Source: Ruminococcus sp. (GTDB lineage: Bacteria; Bacillota; Clostridia; Oscillospirales; Ruminococcaceae). From it: a stretch of DNA of 64,000 nucleotides. Location of the stretch: NCBI GenBank assembly GCA_017626015.1, contig JAGAJO010000009.1:124001-188000 (forward strand), written 5' to 3'. The notes under the pieces were generated by a model. The model worked only from the letters and a program-made list of their open reading frames with translations, did not search any database and had not been told where the DNA came from. The translations under genes and the position numbers were made by a program. Below, piece after piece: positions 26,099 to 36,278 of the stretch; position 1 is the stretch's first letter, and each line of letters begins with the position of its first letter.

Positions 26099-28564
26099 AT
26101 GCGGGGAGAATTTAAAGTTGCCAAAATAGCAATAAGCCGAGCCGCATACAGTTTTGACGCTGAATACAGCTATTCGGTCCCGGAAGATTTGCAGGATAAG
26201 GTTTATGCAGGGGTCAGAGTGTTGGTCCCATTTGGCAGAGGAAATAAAAAGTCAATAGGATTTGTCACCAGAACATATGCGGAATCGGAATATAACGAAA
26301 AGCTTAAACCGCTTTCCGCCGTTATAGACAGAGAAAGTCTCCTGACGGAAGAAATGATGAAGATCGTTTTCTGGCTTAAGGAGAATACCTTCTGCACATT
26401 TTACGACGCTTATAAAACAGTCGTTCCTACCGGTTTTTCTTATAGCTTTTCAAGACACTACAAGCTTGTCAACAGCTATATAGACATCGGTTCCCTGAAC
26501 GGCGAGGAGCGGAGCATAGTTGAGTTTATGCAGGCGTCCTCCAATCAGCGGGAGGTTGACAATTTCCTTGACAGCCGTGGAGACGCATCAAAAAAACGTA
26601 TAGTTGACGGTCTTATCGATAAGGGGATAATTGAAGAAAACGAGAGTCTTAAACGTAGGGTCGGGGACGAAAGCGTGAAAATGGTGGAGCTTTCCCGGGA
26701 ATATCTAAGCGGCGAAAAAAGCTTTTCCTTTACGCCAAAACAGGCAATGGTAATAAAGCTGCTGGAGGAAAGCGGGAGCGCATCTGTTAAAGAGGTGTGC
26801 TATATGACCAATTGTACGCCTACCATAGTTAAAAGACTTTGCGAAAAAAAGATCCTCCATGAATATAAATATGAGGTCATGCGCAGCGCTGTCGGGGACG
26901 CTTGTGTGAACAAGGATCCCGGCGAAATTATTCTGAATACCGAGCAAAAGCAGGCTTACGACGGGATAATGTCTTTGATCCGGGCGCATAAGCCGGCAGG
27001 AGCTTTGCTTTACGGAGTTACAGGCAGCGGAAAGACGTCTGTATTTATAAAGCTTATAGATTCCGTGCTGAAAATGGGTAAAACGGCGATCCTGCTTGTT
27101 CCCGAGATCTCTCTTACTCCTCAGACAGTCACTAAATTCAAGACTCTGTTCGGCGATCTGATAGCTCTGTTGCATTCTTCTCTTTCGCTGGGACAGAGAA
27201 CGGACGAGTTCAAGAGGATAAAGAATGGCGAGGCGAGAATAGTTATCGGAACACGCAGCGCAGTTTTTGCCCCTGTTTCAGATCTTGGAATTATAATTAT
27301 GGACGAGGAGGGCGAGCAGTCTTACAAGTCGGATTCCTCGCCGAGGTATCATGCCAGAGACGTAGCAATACAGCGCTGCGGTCATCACGGCTGTGTACTT
27401 CTTATGGCTTCCGCCACACCGTCGCTGGAAAGCTTTTATTTCGCTCGTAATAACCGTTTCCGTTTATTTGAGCTTAAGCACAGATTTTCGGATGCGGAGC
27501 TTCCAAAGGTAGAGATAATAGATATGCAGAGAGAGGCGGCGGAGGGCAACGACAGCCTGCTTAGCAGAAAGCTTGCGGATAAGATCACCGAAACGCTTCA
27601 GAAAAAAGAGCAGACAATACTGCTGCTTAACAGACGGGGCTTTACCACGTATATTTCATGTGCCGATTGCAGGCAGCCGGTGGTTTGTCCTAATTGTAAT
27701 ATTCCTTTGACATACCATAAAAAAAATAACAGATATATGTGTCACTACTGCGGATACACGATGGATAACCGCAGCGTCTGCCCTTCCTGCGGGTCGGACA
27801 GGCTGAGATCGGCGGGAGTGGGTACTCAGCGTGTGGAGGACGAGATCGAAAGGATATATCCCGGAGCAAGAGTTCTCAGAATGGACGCCGATACGGCTTC
27901 ATCAAGATATTCATATGAGGAAAATTTCAAGGCATTTGAAAATCATGAGTATGATATAATGCTTGGCACACAGATGATCGCTAAGGGTCTTAATTTCCCG
28001 GACGTGACTCTGGTGGGAGTTATCTCTTTGGACAAGGCATTGTTTACCGGTGATTTTAAAAGCTACGAGAGGACTTTTTCTCTTCTGACTCAGGTTGTCG
28101 GCAGAAGCGGAAGAGGCAGCAAGGCTGGCTATGCATATATACAGACGTTTGTTCCGGAGCATTATGTGCTTAACCTTGCATCGCAGCAAAATTACGACGA
28201 ATTTTACAGCGAGGAGATCGCTTTGCGGCAATCGCTGATATATCCTCCGTTTTGCGATATATGCGTTATAGGCTTTTCGGCGGATATGGAAAGCAAGGCG
28301 ATATCGGCTTCCAAATGGGTAACGGGGATCATAGGCGAATATATCAGAAATCATGAAATTAAATTTCCTCTGCGGGCTATCGGTCCTGCACCCTGCACGC
28401 TGGAAATGATAAACAATAAATACAGGTACAGGCTTATTCTTAAAACCCGTAATAATAAGGATTTTAGGAATATGATACGTTATGTGCTTGATGAATTTTA
28501 TAAAAACAACGATTTCCGCAGCGTGCATATCTACGCTGATATTAACGGGGATATCGGACTTTAG
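26099..28564 (+). CDS. priA: Primosomal protein N' (replication restart helicase PriA)
   Basis: 821-aa superfamily 2 helicase that reloads the replisome at stalled forks. It has an N-terminal DNA-binding domain (KVAKIAISRAAYSFDAEYSY; VLVPFGRGN), Walker A GVTGSGKTSVF, a DEEGEQSYK box, and a helicase C-terminal motif QVVGRSGRG. The zinc-binding insert contains eight cysteines in four CxxC pairs (CADC, CPNC, CHYC, CPSC). GGGAGG precedes the start. It functions with the DnaD and DnaC/DnaI-type loaders encoded at 37-39 kb. Confidence 0.96.
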   Translation: MRGEFKVAKIAISRAAYSFDAEYSYSVPEDLQDKVYAGVRVLVPFGRGNKKSIGFVTRTYAESEYNEKLKPLSAVIDRESLLTEEMMKIVFWLKENTFCTFYDAYKTVVPTGFSYSFSRHYKLVNSYIDIGSLNGEERSIVEFMQASSNQREVDNFLDSRGDASKKRIVDGLIDKGIIEENESLKRRVGDESVKMVELSREYLSGEKSFSFTPKQAMVIKLLEESGSASVKEVCYMTNCTPTIVKRLCEKKILHEYKYEVMRSAVGDACVNKDPGEIILNTEQKQAYDGIMSLIRAHKPAGALLYGVTGSGKTSVFIKLIDSVLKMGKTAILLVPEISLTPQTVTKFKTLFGDLIALLHSSLSLGQRTDEFKRIKNGEARIVIGTRSAVFAPVSDLGIIIMDEEGEQSYKSDSSPRYHARDVAIQRCGHHGCVLLMASATPSLESFYFARNNRFRLFELKHRFSDAELPKVEIIDMQREAAEGNDSLLSRKLADKITETLQKKEQTILLLNRRGFTTYISCADCRQPVVCPNCNIPLTYHKKNNRYMCHYCGYTMDNRSVCPSCGSDRLRSAGVGTQRVEDEIERIYPGARVLRMDADTASSRYSYEENFKAFENHEYDIMLGTQMIAKGLNFPDVTLVGVISLDKALFTGDFKSYERTFSLLTQVVGRSGRGSKAGYAYIQTFVPEHYVLNLASQQNYDEFYSEEIALRQSLIYPPFCDICVIGFSADMESKAISASKWVTGIIGEYIRNHEIKFPLRAIGPAPCTLEMINNKYRYRLILKTRNNKDFRNMIRYVLDEFYKNNDFRSVHIYADINGDIGL

Positions 28565-28580
28565 AAAGGCTGGAATTTAA

Positions 28581-29045
28581 ATGGCTATAAGAAATATACT
28601 TAATAAAAGCGATGAAACGCTTCATAAGGTCTGCAAGCCGGTGGAAAAATTTGATGAAAAGCTCTGGACATGGCTTGACGATATGGCGCAGACTCTTGAA
28701 AAGGCTCAGGGAGTCGGTCTTGCAGCTCCGCAGGTCGCAATACTCAGGCGCTTTTGCATAATTGACGTTGGAGACGGCGTTGTTCATGAGCTTATCAATC
28801 CGGAGATCACCTGGCAGTCTGAGGAAAAGCAGCGTGTTCTGGAAGGCTGTCTTTCCTGCCCTAACGAGTGGGGATATGTTACACGTCCTATGAAGGTCAG
28901 ATTCAAGGCGCAGGACAGAAACGGAAATTGGTATGAGGAAGAGGCTTCGGGTCTGTATGCTCAGGCAGTGTGTCATGAAACGGCACATCTTGACGGACAC
29001 CTCTTTACGGAGATTGTGGAAGAGTTTGTAGAGGTTAAGGAATAA
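28581..29045 (+). CDS. def: Peptide deformylase
   Basis: Removes the formyl group from nascent N-terminal Met. Motif 1 is GVGLAAPQV, motif 2 is EGCLSCP and motif 3 is HETAHLDGHLF. The last differs from the common HExDHL but keeps the HExxH metal site. The 154-aa length is normal. It ends directly at the fmt start (TAAATG), the usual def-fmt coupling. Confidence 0.95.
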   Translation: MAIRNILNKSDETLHKVCKPVEKFDEKLWTWLDDMAQTLEKAQGVGLAAPQVAILRRFCIIDVGDGVVHELINPEITWQSEEKQRVLEGCLSCPNEWGYVTRPMKVRFKAQDRNGNWYEEEASGLYAQAVCHETAHLDGHLFTEIVEEFVEVKE

Positions 29046-29981
29046 ATGAACATAGTATTTATGGGAACGCCGGATTTTGCCGTTCCGACGCTGAGTGCTT
29101 TATATAAGGCAGGACATAACGTTCAGGCGGTGTTTTGTCAGCCTGATAAGCCAAAGGGAAGAGGATATAAGCTGACTCCTCCTCCTGTAAAGTCTATGGC
29201 CTTGTCGCATAATACGCCGGTCTATCAGCCGCAGAGTCTGAAAAACAACGGCGAGGAATATATAGACATACTTAAAAAGCTTTCTCCCGACTGTATTGTT
29301 GTTGCGGCTTACGGAAAAATACTTCCGAAATCGGTTCTTGATCTTCCTAAGTATGGATGTGTCAATGTTCACGGTTCGCTTCTGCCTAAATACCGGGGAG
29401 CCGGTCCTATCCAATGGGCAGTGCTGAACGGTGAGGAAAAAACAGGAATAACCACAATGCTTATGGGAGAGGGTATTGACACCGGAGACATACTGCTTCA
29501 GAGAGAAACTTCTATCGGCGAAAATGAAACGGCTGCTGAGCTGTTTGACAGACTGGCAGTTATTGGTTCCGAACTTATGATAAACACTCTGGAGGAGCTT
29601 GAAAAAGGCGCAGTTACTCCTCTTCCTCAGAATGATAGTGAAGCAAGCTATGCTCCCATGCTTTCAAAGGATATGTGCGAACTGGATTTTTCTTTAGGTG
29701 TGAAGGAGATACACAAAAAAATCTGCGGATTGTCCGATTGGCCATGCGCTGTCACATATCTTAACGGAAAGCGTCTTAAGATATACAGGTCCGAAATTGT
29801 TTCGTTAAACAAGGTCAGCAGTCCTGTAGGTACAGTAGTGGATCCTGACAACTTTTCTGTTGCCTGTTCCGACGGTGTGATACGTTTTACCGAAGTACAG
29901 GCTGAAGGTTCTAAGCGCATGAAAACTGCTGATTACCTGAGAGGTAAGCCTGTATATAAGAATACTATGCTTGGAAAATGA
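29046..29981 (+). CDS. fmt: Methionyl-tRNA formyltransferase
   Basis: Formylates initiator Met-tRNA. The N-terminal MGTPDFAVPTLSAL, formyl-THF site VNVHGSLLPKYRGAGPIQWA and GEGIDTGDIL are clear. The usual HAS/HASLLP triplet reads HGS here, as seen in some clostridial enzymes. The C-terminal OB-fold includes LNGKRLKIY. 311 aa. It is immediately downstream of def. Confidence 0.96.
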   Translation: MNIVFMGTPDFAVPTLSALYKAGHNVQAVFCQPDKPKGRGYKLTPPPVKSMALSHNTPVYQPQSLKNNGEEYIDILKKLSPDCIVVAAYGKILPKSVLDLPKYGCVNVHGSLLPKYRGAGPIQWAVLNGEEKTGITTMLMGEGIDTGDILLQRETSIGENETAAELFDRLAVIGSELMINTLEELEKGAVTPLPQNDSEASYAPMLSKDMCELDFSLGVKEIHKKICGLSDWPCAVTYLNGKRLKIYRSEIVSLNKVSSPVGTVVDPDNFSVACSDGVIRFTEVQAEGSKRMKTADYLRGKPVYKNTMLGK

Positions 29982-30052
29982 CAAGGTATATGACTTGTCA
30001 GATAATACAATGCTGTAAATGTTTTTAACTTTACATCTGGAGGAAACACTAA

Positions 30053-31369
30053 TTGACTAATACACGAAAGCTTGTGGTCAGACTAATGACTAAGCTTGAT
30101 GACGATTCCGCTTATTCAAATATTGCACTTGATAAGGCTTTGGAAAGGTGCGGACTGTCAGTTCAGGATAAGCGGTTTGCTTCTGCGCTGTTTTACGGAA
30201 CGCTTGAGAGAAAGCTCACTTTAGACGCAATAATAAGCAGTCTCTCAAATAAACCTCAGAACAGTCTTAACCATACGGTACGCAATATTCTGAGAACAGG
30301 ACTGTATCAGCTTAAATATATGGATTCGGTACCTGATAACGCCGCTGTTGACGAGGCTGTAAAGCTTGCCAAGAAAAACCGAAATCCCGCAGTACCCGGA
30401 TTTGTCAATGGTATGCTGAGGGAGTTTATAAGGAACGGCAAAAAGCTTCCGGAAAGTGACAGCGAGGAAGAAAGACTGTCGGTTGAGTATTCATGTCCGC
30501 TGTGGCTTGTGAAAAAGTGGAATGAAGAATACGGCGGAGAGGTGTGCCGAGAGATGCTTGAGACTTCTCTGGGACGTGCCCCTACTTCAGTAAGGATCAA
30601 CACGGTTTATCATTCTCTGGAAAGTACGCTGGAAATGTTCAGCGGGGAAGGGATCACGTTTGAAAAAAATAATTTTCTTCCCGATTCTTTCAATATTTAT
30701 TTTGGCGGAAGCGTTGAATCGACAACGGCATACAGCTCCGGAAGATTTCATGTTCAGGATACGGCAAGTCAGCTTTGCTGCGCCGTACTTGATCCTCAGC
30801 CCGGGGAAACCGTGCTGGATATGTGCTCAGCTCCCGGAGGCAAGGCGTTTACAGCTGCGGAGCGTATGAAAAATGAGGGTAATATTTTTGCGTACGATCT
30901 TCACGATAATAGAGTGAGGCTTATCGCAGCGGGCGCCAGGCGTCTCGGTCTGGACTGTATCAGGGCGGGAGTGAATAACGCCAAGGAGTTTAACGGCAGC
31001 ATTCCGGAAGCAGACCGGGTCTTGTGCGACGCTCCCTGCTCCGGACTGGGCGTTATCAGGCGCAAGCCGGAGATCAAATATAAGGCTCCGGAGGACTTTT
31101 GCAGGCTTCCCGAGATCCAGTACAATATTCTCCGAACATCGTCAAAGTATGTCAAGGTCGGAGGGGTACTTGTTTATTCTACCTGCACTCTTTCACGGGC
31201 GGAAAACGATGCCGTAGCCGACAGGTTTCTAATGGAAAACAGAAATTTTGGATCGGCGTCTATCGATAATATTCCCGGAGTGAACGCTGAAGACGGACGT
31301 CTGACGCTTACTCCCTCAAAGTTTAATTCTGACGGCTTTTTTATTGCTAAGTTTGTACGCCGGAGGTGA
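30053..31369 (+). CDS. rsmB: 16S rRNA (cytosine-967-C5)-methyltransferase
   Basis: 438 aa. The N-terminal NusB-like domain (residues 1-130) is followed by a SAM methyltransferase core with DMCSAPGGKAFTAAE, the DAPCSG catalytic motif IV and YSTCTLSRAEND motif VI. The two cysteines are for catalysis and release. The start is TTG, with TGGAGGAAA upstream. It lies 3 bases before rlmN, as in B. subtilis. Confidence 0.95.
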   Translation: MTNTRKLVVRLMTKLDDDSAYSNIALDKALERCGLSVQDKRFASALFYGTLERKLTLDAIISSLSNKPQNSLNHTVRNILRTGLYQLKYMDSVPDNAAVDEAVKLAKKNRNPAVPGFVNGMLREFIRNGKKLPESDSEEERLSVEYSCPLWLVKKWNEEYGGEVCREMLETSLGRAPTSVRINTVYHSLESTLEMFSGEGITFEKNNFLPDSFNIYFGGSVESTTAYSSGRFHVQDTASQLCCAVLDPQPGETVLDMCSAPGGKAFTAAERMKNEGNIFAYDLHDNRVRLIAAGARRLGLDCIRAGVNNAKEFNGSIPEADRVLCDAPCSGLGVIRRKPEIKYKAPEDFCRLPEIQYNILRTSSKYVKVGGVLVYSTCTLSRAENDAVADRFLMENRNFGSASIDNIPGVNAEDGRLTLTPSKFNSDGFFIAKFVRRR

Positions 31370-31372
31370 CGT

Positions 31373-32419
31373 ATGGTTATTTACGACGAACACGGTATGA
31401 TAGATGTTTTAAGTCTTTTGCCGGAGGAGCTGGAAGAGCAGATATTGCTCATGAATGAAAAAAAATTCCGTGCAAAACAGATATTTGAATGGCTTCATGT
31501 AAAGCGGGCAGTTTCTTTTGACGAAATGACTAATCTATCTGTACAATTACGAGGCAAGCTAAAAGAAAAATTTTGTTTAAAATCACTATTTGTATCAAAA
31601 AAGCTTGAATCTGATACCGATAATACTGTAAAATATCTATATAGGCTGCCGGACGGAAATCATGTGGAGTCGGTCGTTATGGAATACAGCTACGGAAACA
31701 CTGTCTGCGTTTCGACTCAGGTCGGCTGTAAGATGGGATGCAGATTCTGCGCTTCTACTATTGCAGGCTATAAAAGAGACCTTACCTCTTCAGAGATCCT
31801 TCTTCAGATCTATGAATCGGAGCGTAACAGCGGGAGAAAAATTTCCGGCGTGGTGCTTATGGGCATAGGCGAGCCTATGGATAATTTTGATAACGTTGTT
31901 GACTTTCTCAGACTGCTTTCCTGCAGCGAGGGGGCCAATATGTCGCTGAGGCACGTTTCTGTCTCAACCTGCGGTATTGTTCCCAGGATATATGAGCTTG
32001 CGGAGCTGAAGCTTGGTATAACGCTTTCGGTTTCCCTTCATGCTTCAAACAATAAGGCAAGAAGCGAAATAATGCCTGTCAACAACAGGTACGATATTGA
32101 CGAGCTTATGACTGCGTGCCATTATTATTTTAAGGTTACAGGCAGAAGAATATCCTTTGAATACGCTTTGATAGACGGTCATAACGATTCAAAGGAGGAC
32201 GCAAGGGAGCTTGCGGAACTGCTTGATGATTTTGTCTGTCACGTTAATATAATCCCGGTAAATAAGATCAAGGAAAGAAACTACAGGTCGGACAGAAGAT
32301 CCGCTTACAGATTTCAGAAGTATCTTGAGGAGCTTGGCGTAAACGCTACGGTCCGCAGGACGCTGGGAGCGGATATAGACGCCGCCTGCGGGCAGCTGAG
32401 ACGTGAATATGAAATTTAA
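31373..32419 (+). CDS. rlmN: 23S rRNA (adenine-2503-C2)-methyltransferase
   Basis: Radical SAM enzyme methylating A2503 of 23S rRNA and A37 of some tRNAs. The iron-sulfur motif CKMGCRFCAS is followed by GIGEPMDNFD and SLHASNNKARSEIMPVN. The C-terminal catalytic Cys is in DAACGQL. 348 aa. It has a short N-terminal accessory domain beginning near DVLSLLPEELEEQIL. It lies in the middle of the operon. Confidence 0.96.
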   Translation: MVIYDEHGMIDVLSLLPEELEEQILLMNEKKFRAKQIFEWLHVKRAVSFDEMTNLSVQLRGKLKEKFCLKSLFVSKKLESDTDNTVKYLYRLPDGNHVESVVMEYSYGNTVCVSTQVGCKMGCRFCASTIAGYKRDLTSSEILLQIYESERNSGRKISGVVLMGIGEPMDNFDNVVDFLRLLSCSEGANMSLRHVSVSTCGIVPRIYELAELKLGITLSVSLHASNNKARSEIMPVNNRYDIDELMTACHYYFKVTGRRISFEYALIDGHNDSKEDARELAELLDDFVCHVNIIPVNKIKERNYRSDRRSAYRFQKYLEELGVNATVRRTLGADIDAACGQLRREYEI

Positions 32420-32437
32420 AGAAAGGTGGTGAGCTGC

Positions 32438-33166
32438 TTGTTTCTGGCATCGGCTACGGATATAGGACAAAAGAGAAGCGAAAATCAGGACAGGGTACAC
32501 GCTGAGTTTCTGGGCGAAAACATTTCGGTCGCAGTCGTATGTGACGGAATGGGAGGCGCTGCCTCCGGCGGGGTCGCCAGTCAGGTTGCGATAGATGCAT
32601 TCATTCAGAGGATCAAAGAAAATTACAAATCCGATATGAACGCAAATTCCACACGGAACCTGCTTATGAACGCCGTTCATTACGCCAATACTCTTGTGTA
32701 TACCAAGAGCCGTGAAAACATCGATAAAAACGGCATGGGAACTACCCTTGTAGCGGTTCTGGCAGTTGAAAAGCGTATATATATCGTCAATGTGGGCGAC
32801 AGCCGTGCATATCTGCTAAACGATTCCGGGATACGGCAGATCACTACGGATCATACCTACGTCGAAATGCTTTTCCGAAGCGGTCAGATCACCCGTGAGG
32901 AAGCAATGGCTCACCCTATGAAAAATGTGATCACCAAAGCGGTGGGAGTTGAGCCGGACGTTGAGGTGGATTATTTTGAGCTGGAGGAAATTGGCAATTA
33001 TTCCGTTCTGCTTTGCTCGGACGGCTTGTCAGGCTACTGTGATGATCAGTTTATATACGACACTGTTTATGAAAAAAATCTTAACGACGCAGTAACAAAG
33101 CTTATATGCTTTGCAAACGAAAGCGGCGGGCGGGATAATATTTCCGCAGCCGTGATCGCAAATTAG
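32438..33166 (+). CDS. stp: PP2C-family serine/threonine phosphatase (Stp/PrpC)
   Basis: Removes phosphate from PrkC and its substrates. PP2C motifs in order: TDIGQKRSENQDR, DGMGGAASG, GTTLVAVLA, VNVGDSRAYL, CSDGLSGY, GGRDNISA. The start is placed at TTG 32438, eight bases after AAAGGTGG. The GTG codons at 32426/32429 lie inside that ribosome site. 242 aa. It lies next to prkC, the normal antagonistic pair. Confidence 0.95.
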   Translation: MFLASATDIGQKRSENQDRVHAEFLGENISVAVVCDGMGGAASGGVASQVAIDAFIQRIKENYKSDMNANSTRNLLMNAVHYANTLVYTKSRENIDKNGMGTTLVAVLAVEKRIYIVNVGDSRAYLLNDSGIRQITTDHTYVEMLFRSGQITREEAMAHPMKNVITKAVGVEPDVEVDYFELEEIGNYSVLLCSDGLSGYCDDQFIYDTVYEKNLNDAVTKLICFANESGGRDNISAAVIAN

Positions 33167-33214
33167 CCAACAATAAAACCTTTAAATATATAAAAAACAT
33201 AGGAGTTGAATTAA

Positions 33215-35362
33215 ATGGATTCTAACATCGGTAAGAAGCTTGACGGCAGATATGAAATTACCGAGCTTATAGGCGTAGGCGGAATGGCTGACGTTTATAA
33301 GGCGCATGATGTAATGGAGGATCGTACGGTAGCCGTTAAAATTCTTAAGCCTGAGTTTTCGCAGAATGAGGAATTTCTCAGAAGATTCAGAAATGAAAGC
33401 AAGGCGATCGCAGTGCTTTCACACCCGAACATCGTTAAGATTTACGACGTAGGATTTACTGATGAGATTCAGTTTATCGTAATGGAGTATATTGACGGCA
33501 TTACCTTAAAAGAATTTATCGAGCAGCAGGGTGTACTGAAGTGGAAGGATGCGCTCCACTTTGTAACTCAGATCCTGAGAGCGCTTCAGCATGCTCATGA
33601 CAAGGGTATTGTTCACAGGGATATAAAGCCGCAGAACATAATGCTGTTTACTGACGGAACAATAAAAGTAATGGATTTCGGCATTGCAAGATTTTCCAGG
33701 ATCGACGGAAAAACCTTGTCTGACAAAACTATCGGCTCAGTTCACTATATTTCACCCGAGCAGGCAAGAGGGGATATGACAGACGAACGTTCGGATATCT
33801 ATTCCGTTGGAGTAATGCTCTATGAAATGCTGACAGGCAGAAAGCCGTTTGACGGCGAAAATCCTGTTGCAATTGCTCTTAAGCATATGCAGGAGGACGC
33901 TGTCAATCCACGTGAGATAATGCCGTCTATCCCCGAGGCACTTGAAGAAATAGTTATACACGCTATGGAGAGAGAGCCTGCCCGCCGATATCAGTCTGCG
34001 GCTGAGATGATAAGGGATATTGACACGTTCAAGCTTAATCAGTCGGTAGTTTTTGGATATAAGGACAGTTCAGCAGCTCCTGTTCTGAATAACCCTTATT
34101 ATACTCATAATGATCATAATGACGTTTATGACGATGAATATGACGAATATTCTCAGGATGACGATGAGGATGACGATTCCGATGACGAGGAAGAACCCAA
34201 GCGTTCCTATGTAGTGCCTATTCTGCTTGCCGTCACTGTGGCTGTGGTTATCATTGCCGCGTGCGTTATCGGCTGGACGGTCATAAAGGCGTTCGCCGGA
34301 AAGACCGGAATACACACAGGAACGGTCACTTTGCCTAACTTTGTAGGTAAGAATATCGTTCAGGTAGAGCAGGACTGGAAGGATAAGCTTAAATTTGAGC
34401 TTGTCAACGAGTATAACGACGAATACGATGAGGGAATCATTTTCTGGCAGAGCCAGTCTGCGGGCAAATCAGTCAAGGAAGGCTATACCCTTACATTCAA
34501 GGTAAGTAAGGGCAGACAGATGACTACTGTACCGGATATGAACGGAAATGAATCTGAGGTCGCTCAGAGTGAGCTTAAAGCCGCAGGATTTACGGTTGTA
34601 CTCAGAGCTATGTTTGATGATAACGTAGCGGAGGGTCTTGTAATCAAGACCGAGCCTGCCGCAGGTAAAGAGCATCCTGTGGGCGGAACGATCACCGTAT
34701 TTGTCAGCAAGGGACCGTTTGATACCCAGGTTAAGGTTCCCGATGTTATCGGAATGACCAAGGAAAAGGCTATAGACGCACTTAAGGAAAACAAGCTTAA
34801 GGCTAAGGTAGAGGAGATCGCTCATGAAGGCGACAAGGGCAAGGTAGTAGATCAGTCTATTGACGAAGGCAAAAAGGTAGACAGAGATACTGAGGTAACG
34901 ATCTACGTATCTACCGGAGAGACAGATCCTGTCGATCTGACCATTTCGCTTCCTATGCCTAGGGGAATTCACGGTTCTTACTCGATCGAGGTCTATAAGA
35001 ACGGAAACGTTGCATATACTCAGTCTATCGGAAACGGTGAGACGGTAGCGGGCGGAACGGTAAATATCGATATTACCGGTAAGAAGACGGAGACCCTTAC
35101 CATTACGATCAGAAACGATGAGACCGGAAAAACTGTAAATTACGCAGTTTACGACATCGATTATGACGAGAAGACAATTAAGCTCAACGGTTCGCTCAAT
35201 GAGTCAGGACTGCTGGATATCACTCCTACAACTACGGAGTCGACAACAACTACAACAACCACCACAACAACGAGTGAAGAACCGCCTGAGCCTCCTGCCT
35301 CAGAGCCTACGAGCGATCAGCCCGATCCGAACGGTACGGTCAATGACAATCCTGCCAACTGA
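33215..35362 (+). CDS. prkC: Serine/threonine protein kinase with PASTA domains (PrkC/Stk1)
   Basis: 715-aa membrane kinase that senses muropeptides or lipid II and phosphorylates division, cell-wall and germination proteins. The kinase domain (about 10-275) has GVGGMADVYKA, VAVKIL, HRDIKPQN, DFGIAR and SPEQARG. An acidic juxtamembrane stretch of about 30 Asp/Glu/Tyr residues precedes a single membrane helix (about 330-355). Three PASTA repeats follow, and a C-terminal beta-rich domain leads to a run of Thr residues and a Pro/Glu/Ser-rich tail. Poly-Thr/Pro tails are common on clostridial surface proteins and may be glycosylated or interact with the wall. Confidence 0.96.
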   Translation: MDSNIGKKLDGRYEITELIGVGGMADVYKAHDVMEDRTVAVKILKPEFSQNEEFLRRFRNESKAIAVLSHPNIVKIYDVGFTDEIQFIVMEYIDGITLKEFIEQQGVLKWKDALHFVTQILRALQHAHDKGIVHRDIKPQNIMLFTDGTIKVMDFGIARFSRIDGKTLSDKTIGSVHYISPEQARGDMTDERSDIYSVGVMLYEMLTGRKPFDGENPVAIALKHMQEDAVNPREIMPSIPEALEEIVIHAMEREPARRYQSAAEMIRDIDTFKLNQSVVFGYKDSSAAPVLNNPYYTHNDHNDVYDDEYDEYSQDDDEDDDSDDEEEPKRSYVVPILLAVTVAVVIIAACVIGWTVIKAFAGKTGIHTGTVTLPNFVGKNIVQVEQDWKDKLKFELVNEYNDEYDEGIIFWQSQSAGKSVKEGYTLTFKVSKGRQMTTVPDMNGNESEVAQSELKAAGFTVVLRAMFDDNVAEGLVIKTEPAAGKEHPVGGTITVFVSKGPFDTQVKVPDVIGMTKEKAIDALKENKLKAKVEEIAHEGDKGKVVDQSIDEGKKVDRDTEVTIYVSTGETDPVDLTISLPMPRGIHGSYSIEVYKNGNVAYTQSIGNGETVAGGTVNIDITGKKTETLTITIRNDETGKTVNYAVYDIDYDEKTIKLNGSLNESGLLDITPTTTESTTTTTTTTTTSEEPPEPPASEPTSDQPDPNGTVNDNPAN

Positions 35363-35393
35363 TTTATGGCGGCGGATCTGAATAGAAGGCTAT

Positions 35394-36278
35394 ATGAACG
35401 GTATTATAGTTAAAGCAATCGGAGGTCTCTACGTCGTAGAAACCTCCGACGGCGTTTTTGAATGTAAGGCAAGGGGAATTTTCAGAAAAAGGAAAATTTC
35501 TCCTGTATGCGGTGACAGAGTTACTGTTACTGAGGAAAAAGACGGTTCCTGCGTTATTGAGGAGATCATGGAAAGAAAATCCCTGCTTATAAGACCTCCT
35601 TTAGCTAATCTTGATATTCTTGCGTTTGTGTGCGCTACCTGCGAACCGAAGCCTAATCTGCTGCTTCTTGATAAATTTATTGCGATAGCCGAATATAAAA
35701 AGATCAAGCCTATGATCGTTTTTACGAAGGTAGACAGATGCGGGTGCAGTGATATCGCAGATATTTATATTCGTTCGGGAATTGAGATATATGAAGTTGA
35801 CAATACAACAGGTGAAGGCAGCAGCGCAGTAAGATCTGCGCTCACGGGAAGCTTATCTGCATTTACGGGAAATACCGGAGTAGGAAAATCTTCTTTGCTT
35901 AACAATATGTTTCCCGAGCTTAAGCTCGAGACCGCCGAGATAAGCCGCAAGCTTGGCAGAGGAAAGCATACGACAAGGCACGTTCAGCTTTATAAGCTCA
36001 ACGGCGGCGGTTATATTGCCGATACCCCGGGTTTTTCATCATTTGATACTAATCGTTATGATATTATCTTCAAGGACGAGCTTGCAGAGTGTTTTTGCGA
36101 GTTCAGAGAATATCTGGGTAAATGCAGATTCCCCAATTGCAGTCATACCAAGGAAAAAGGCTGTGCGATAATCGAAGCTGTTGATCAGGGGAAAATCCCA
36201 AAGTCAAGACACGAAAGCTATGTGGAAATGTATGAGCAGGCAAAGCAGCTTAAAGAGTGGGAGTATAAGGATGAATAA
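35394..36278 (+). CDS. rsgA: Ribosome small-subunit-dependent GTPase A
   Basis: Circularly permuted GTPase that assists 30S assembly. The N-terminal OB fold is followed by G4 VFTKVDR, G1 GNTGVGKSSLLN and G3 ADTPGFSSFD. The zinc-binding tail is CRFPNCSHTKEKGC. 294 aa. In B. subtilis rpe lies between rsgA and thiN; here thiN overlaps the rsgA stop by 8 bases. Confidence 0.96.
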   Translation: MNGIIVKAIGGLYVVETSDGVFECKARGIFRKRKISPVCGDRVTVTEEKDGSCVIEEIMERKSLLIRPPLANLDILAFVCATCEPKPNLLLLDKFIAIAEYKKIKPMIVFTKVDRCGCSDIADIYIRSGIEIYEVDNTTGEGSSAVRSALTGSLSAFTGNTGVGKSSLLNNMFPELKLETAEISRKLGRGKHTTRHVQLYKLNGGGYIADTPGFSSFDTNRYDIIFKDELAECFCEFREYLGKCRFPNCSHTKEKGCAIIEAVDQGKIPKSRHESYVEMYEQAKQLKEWEYKDE

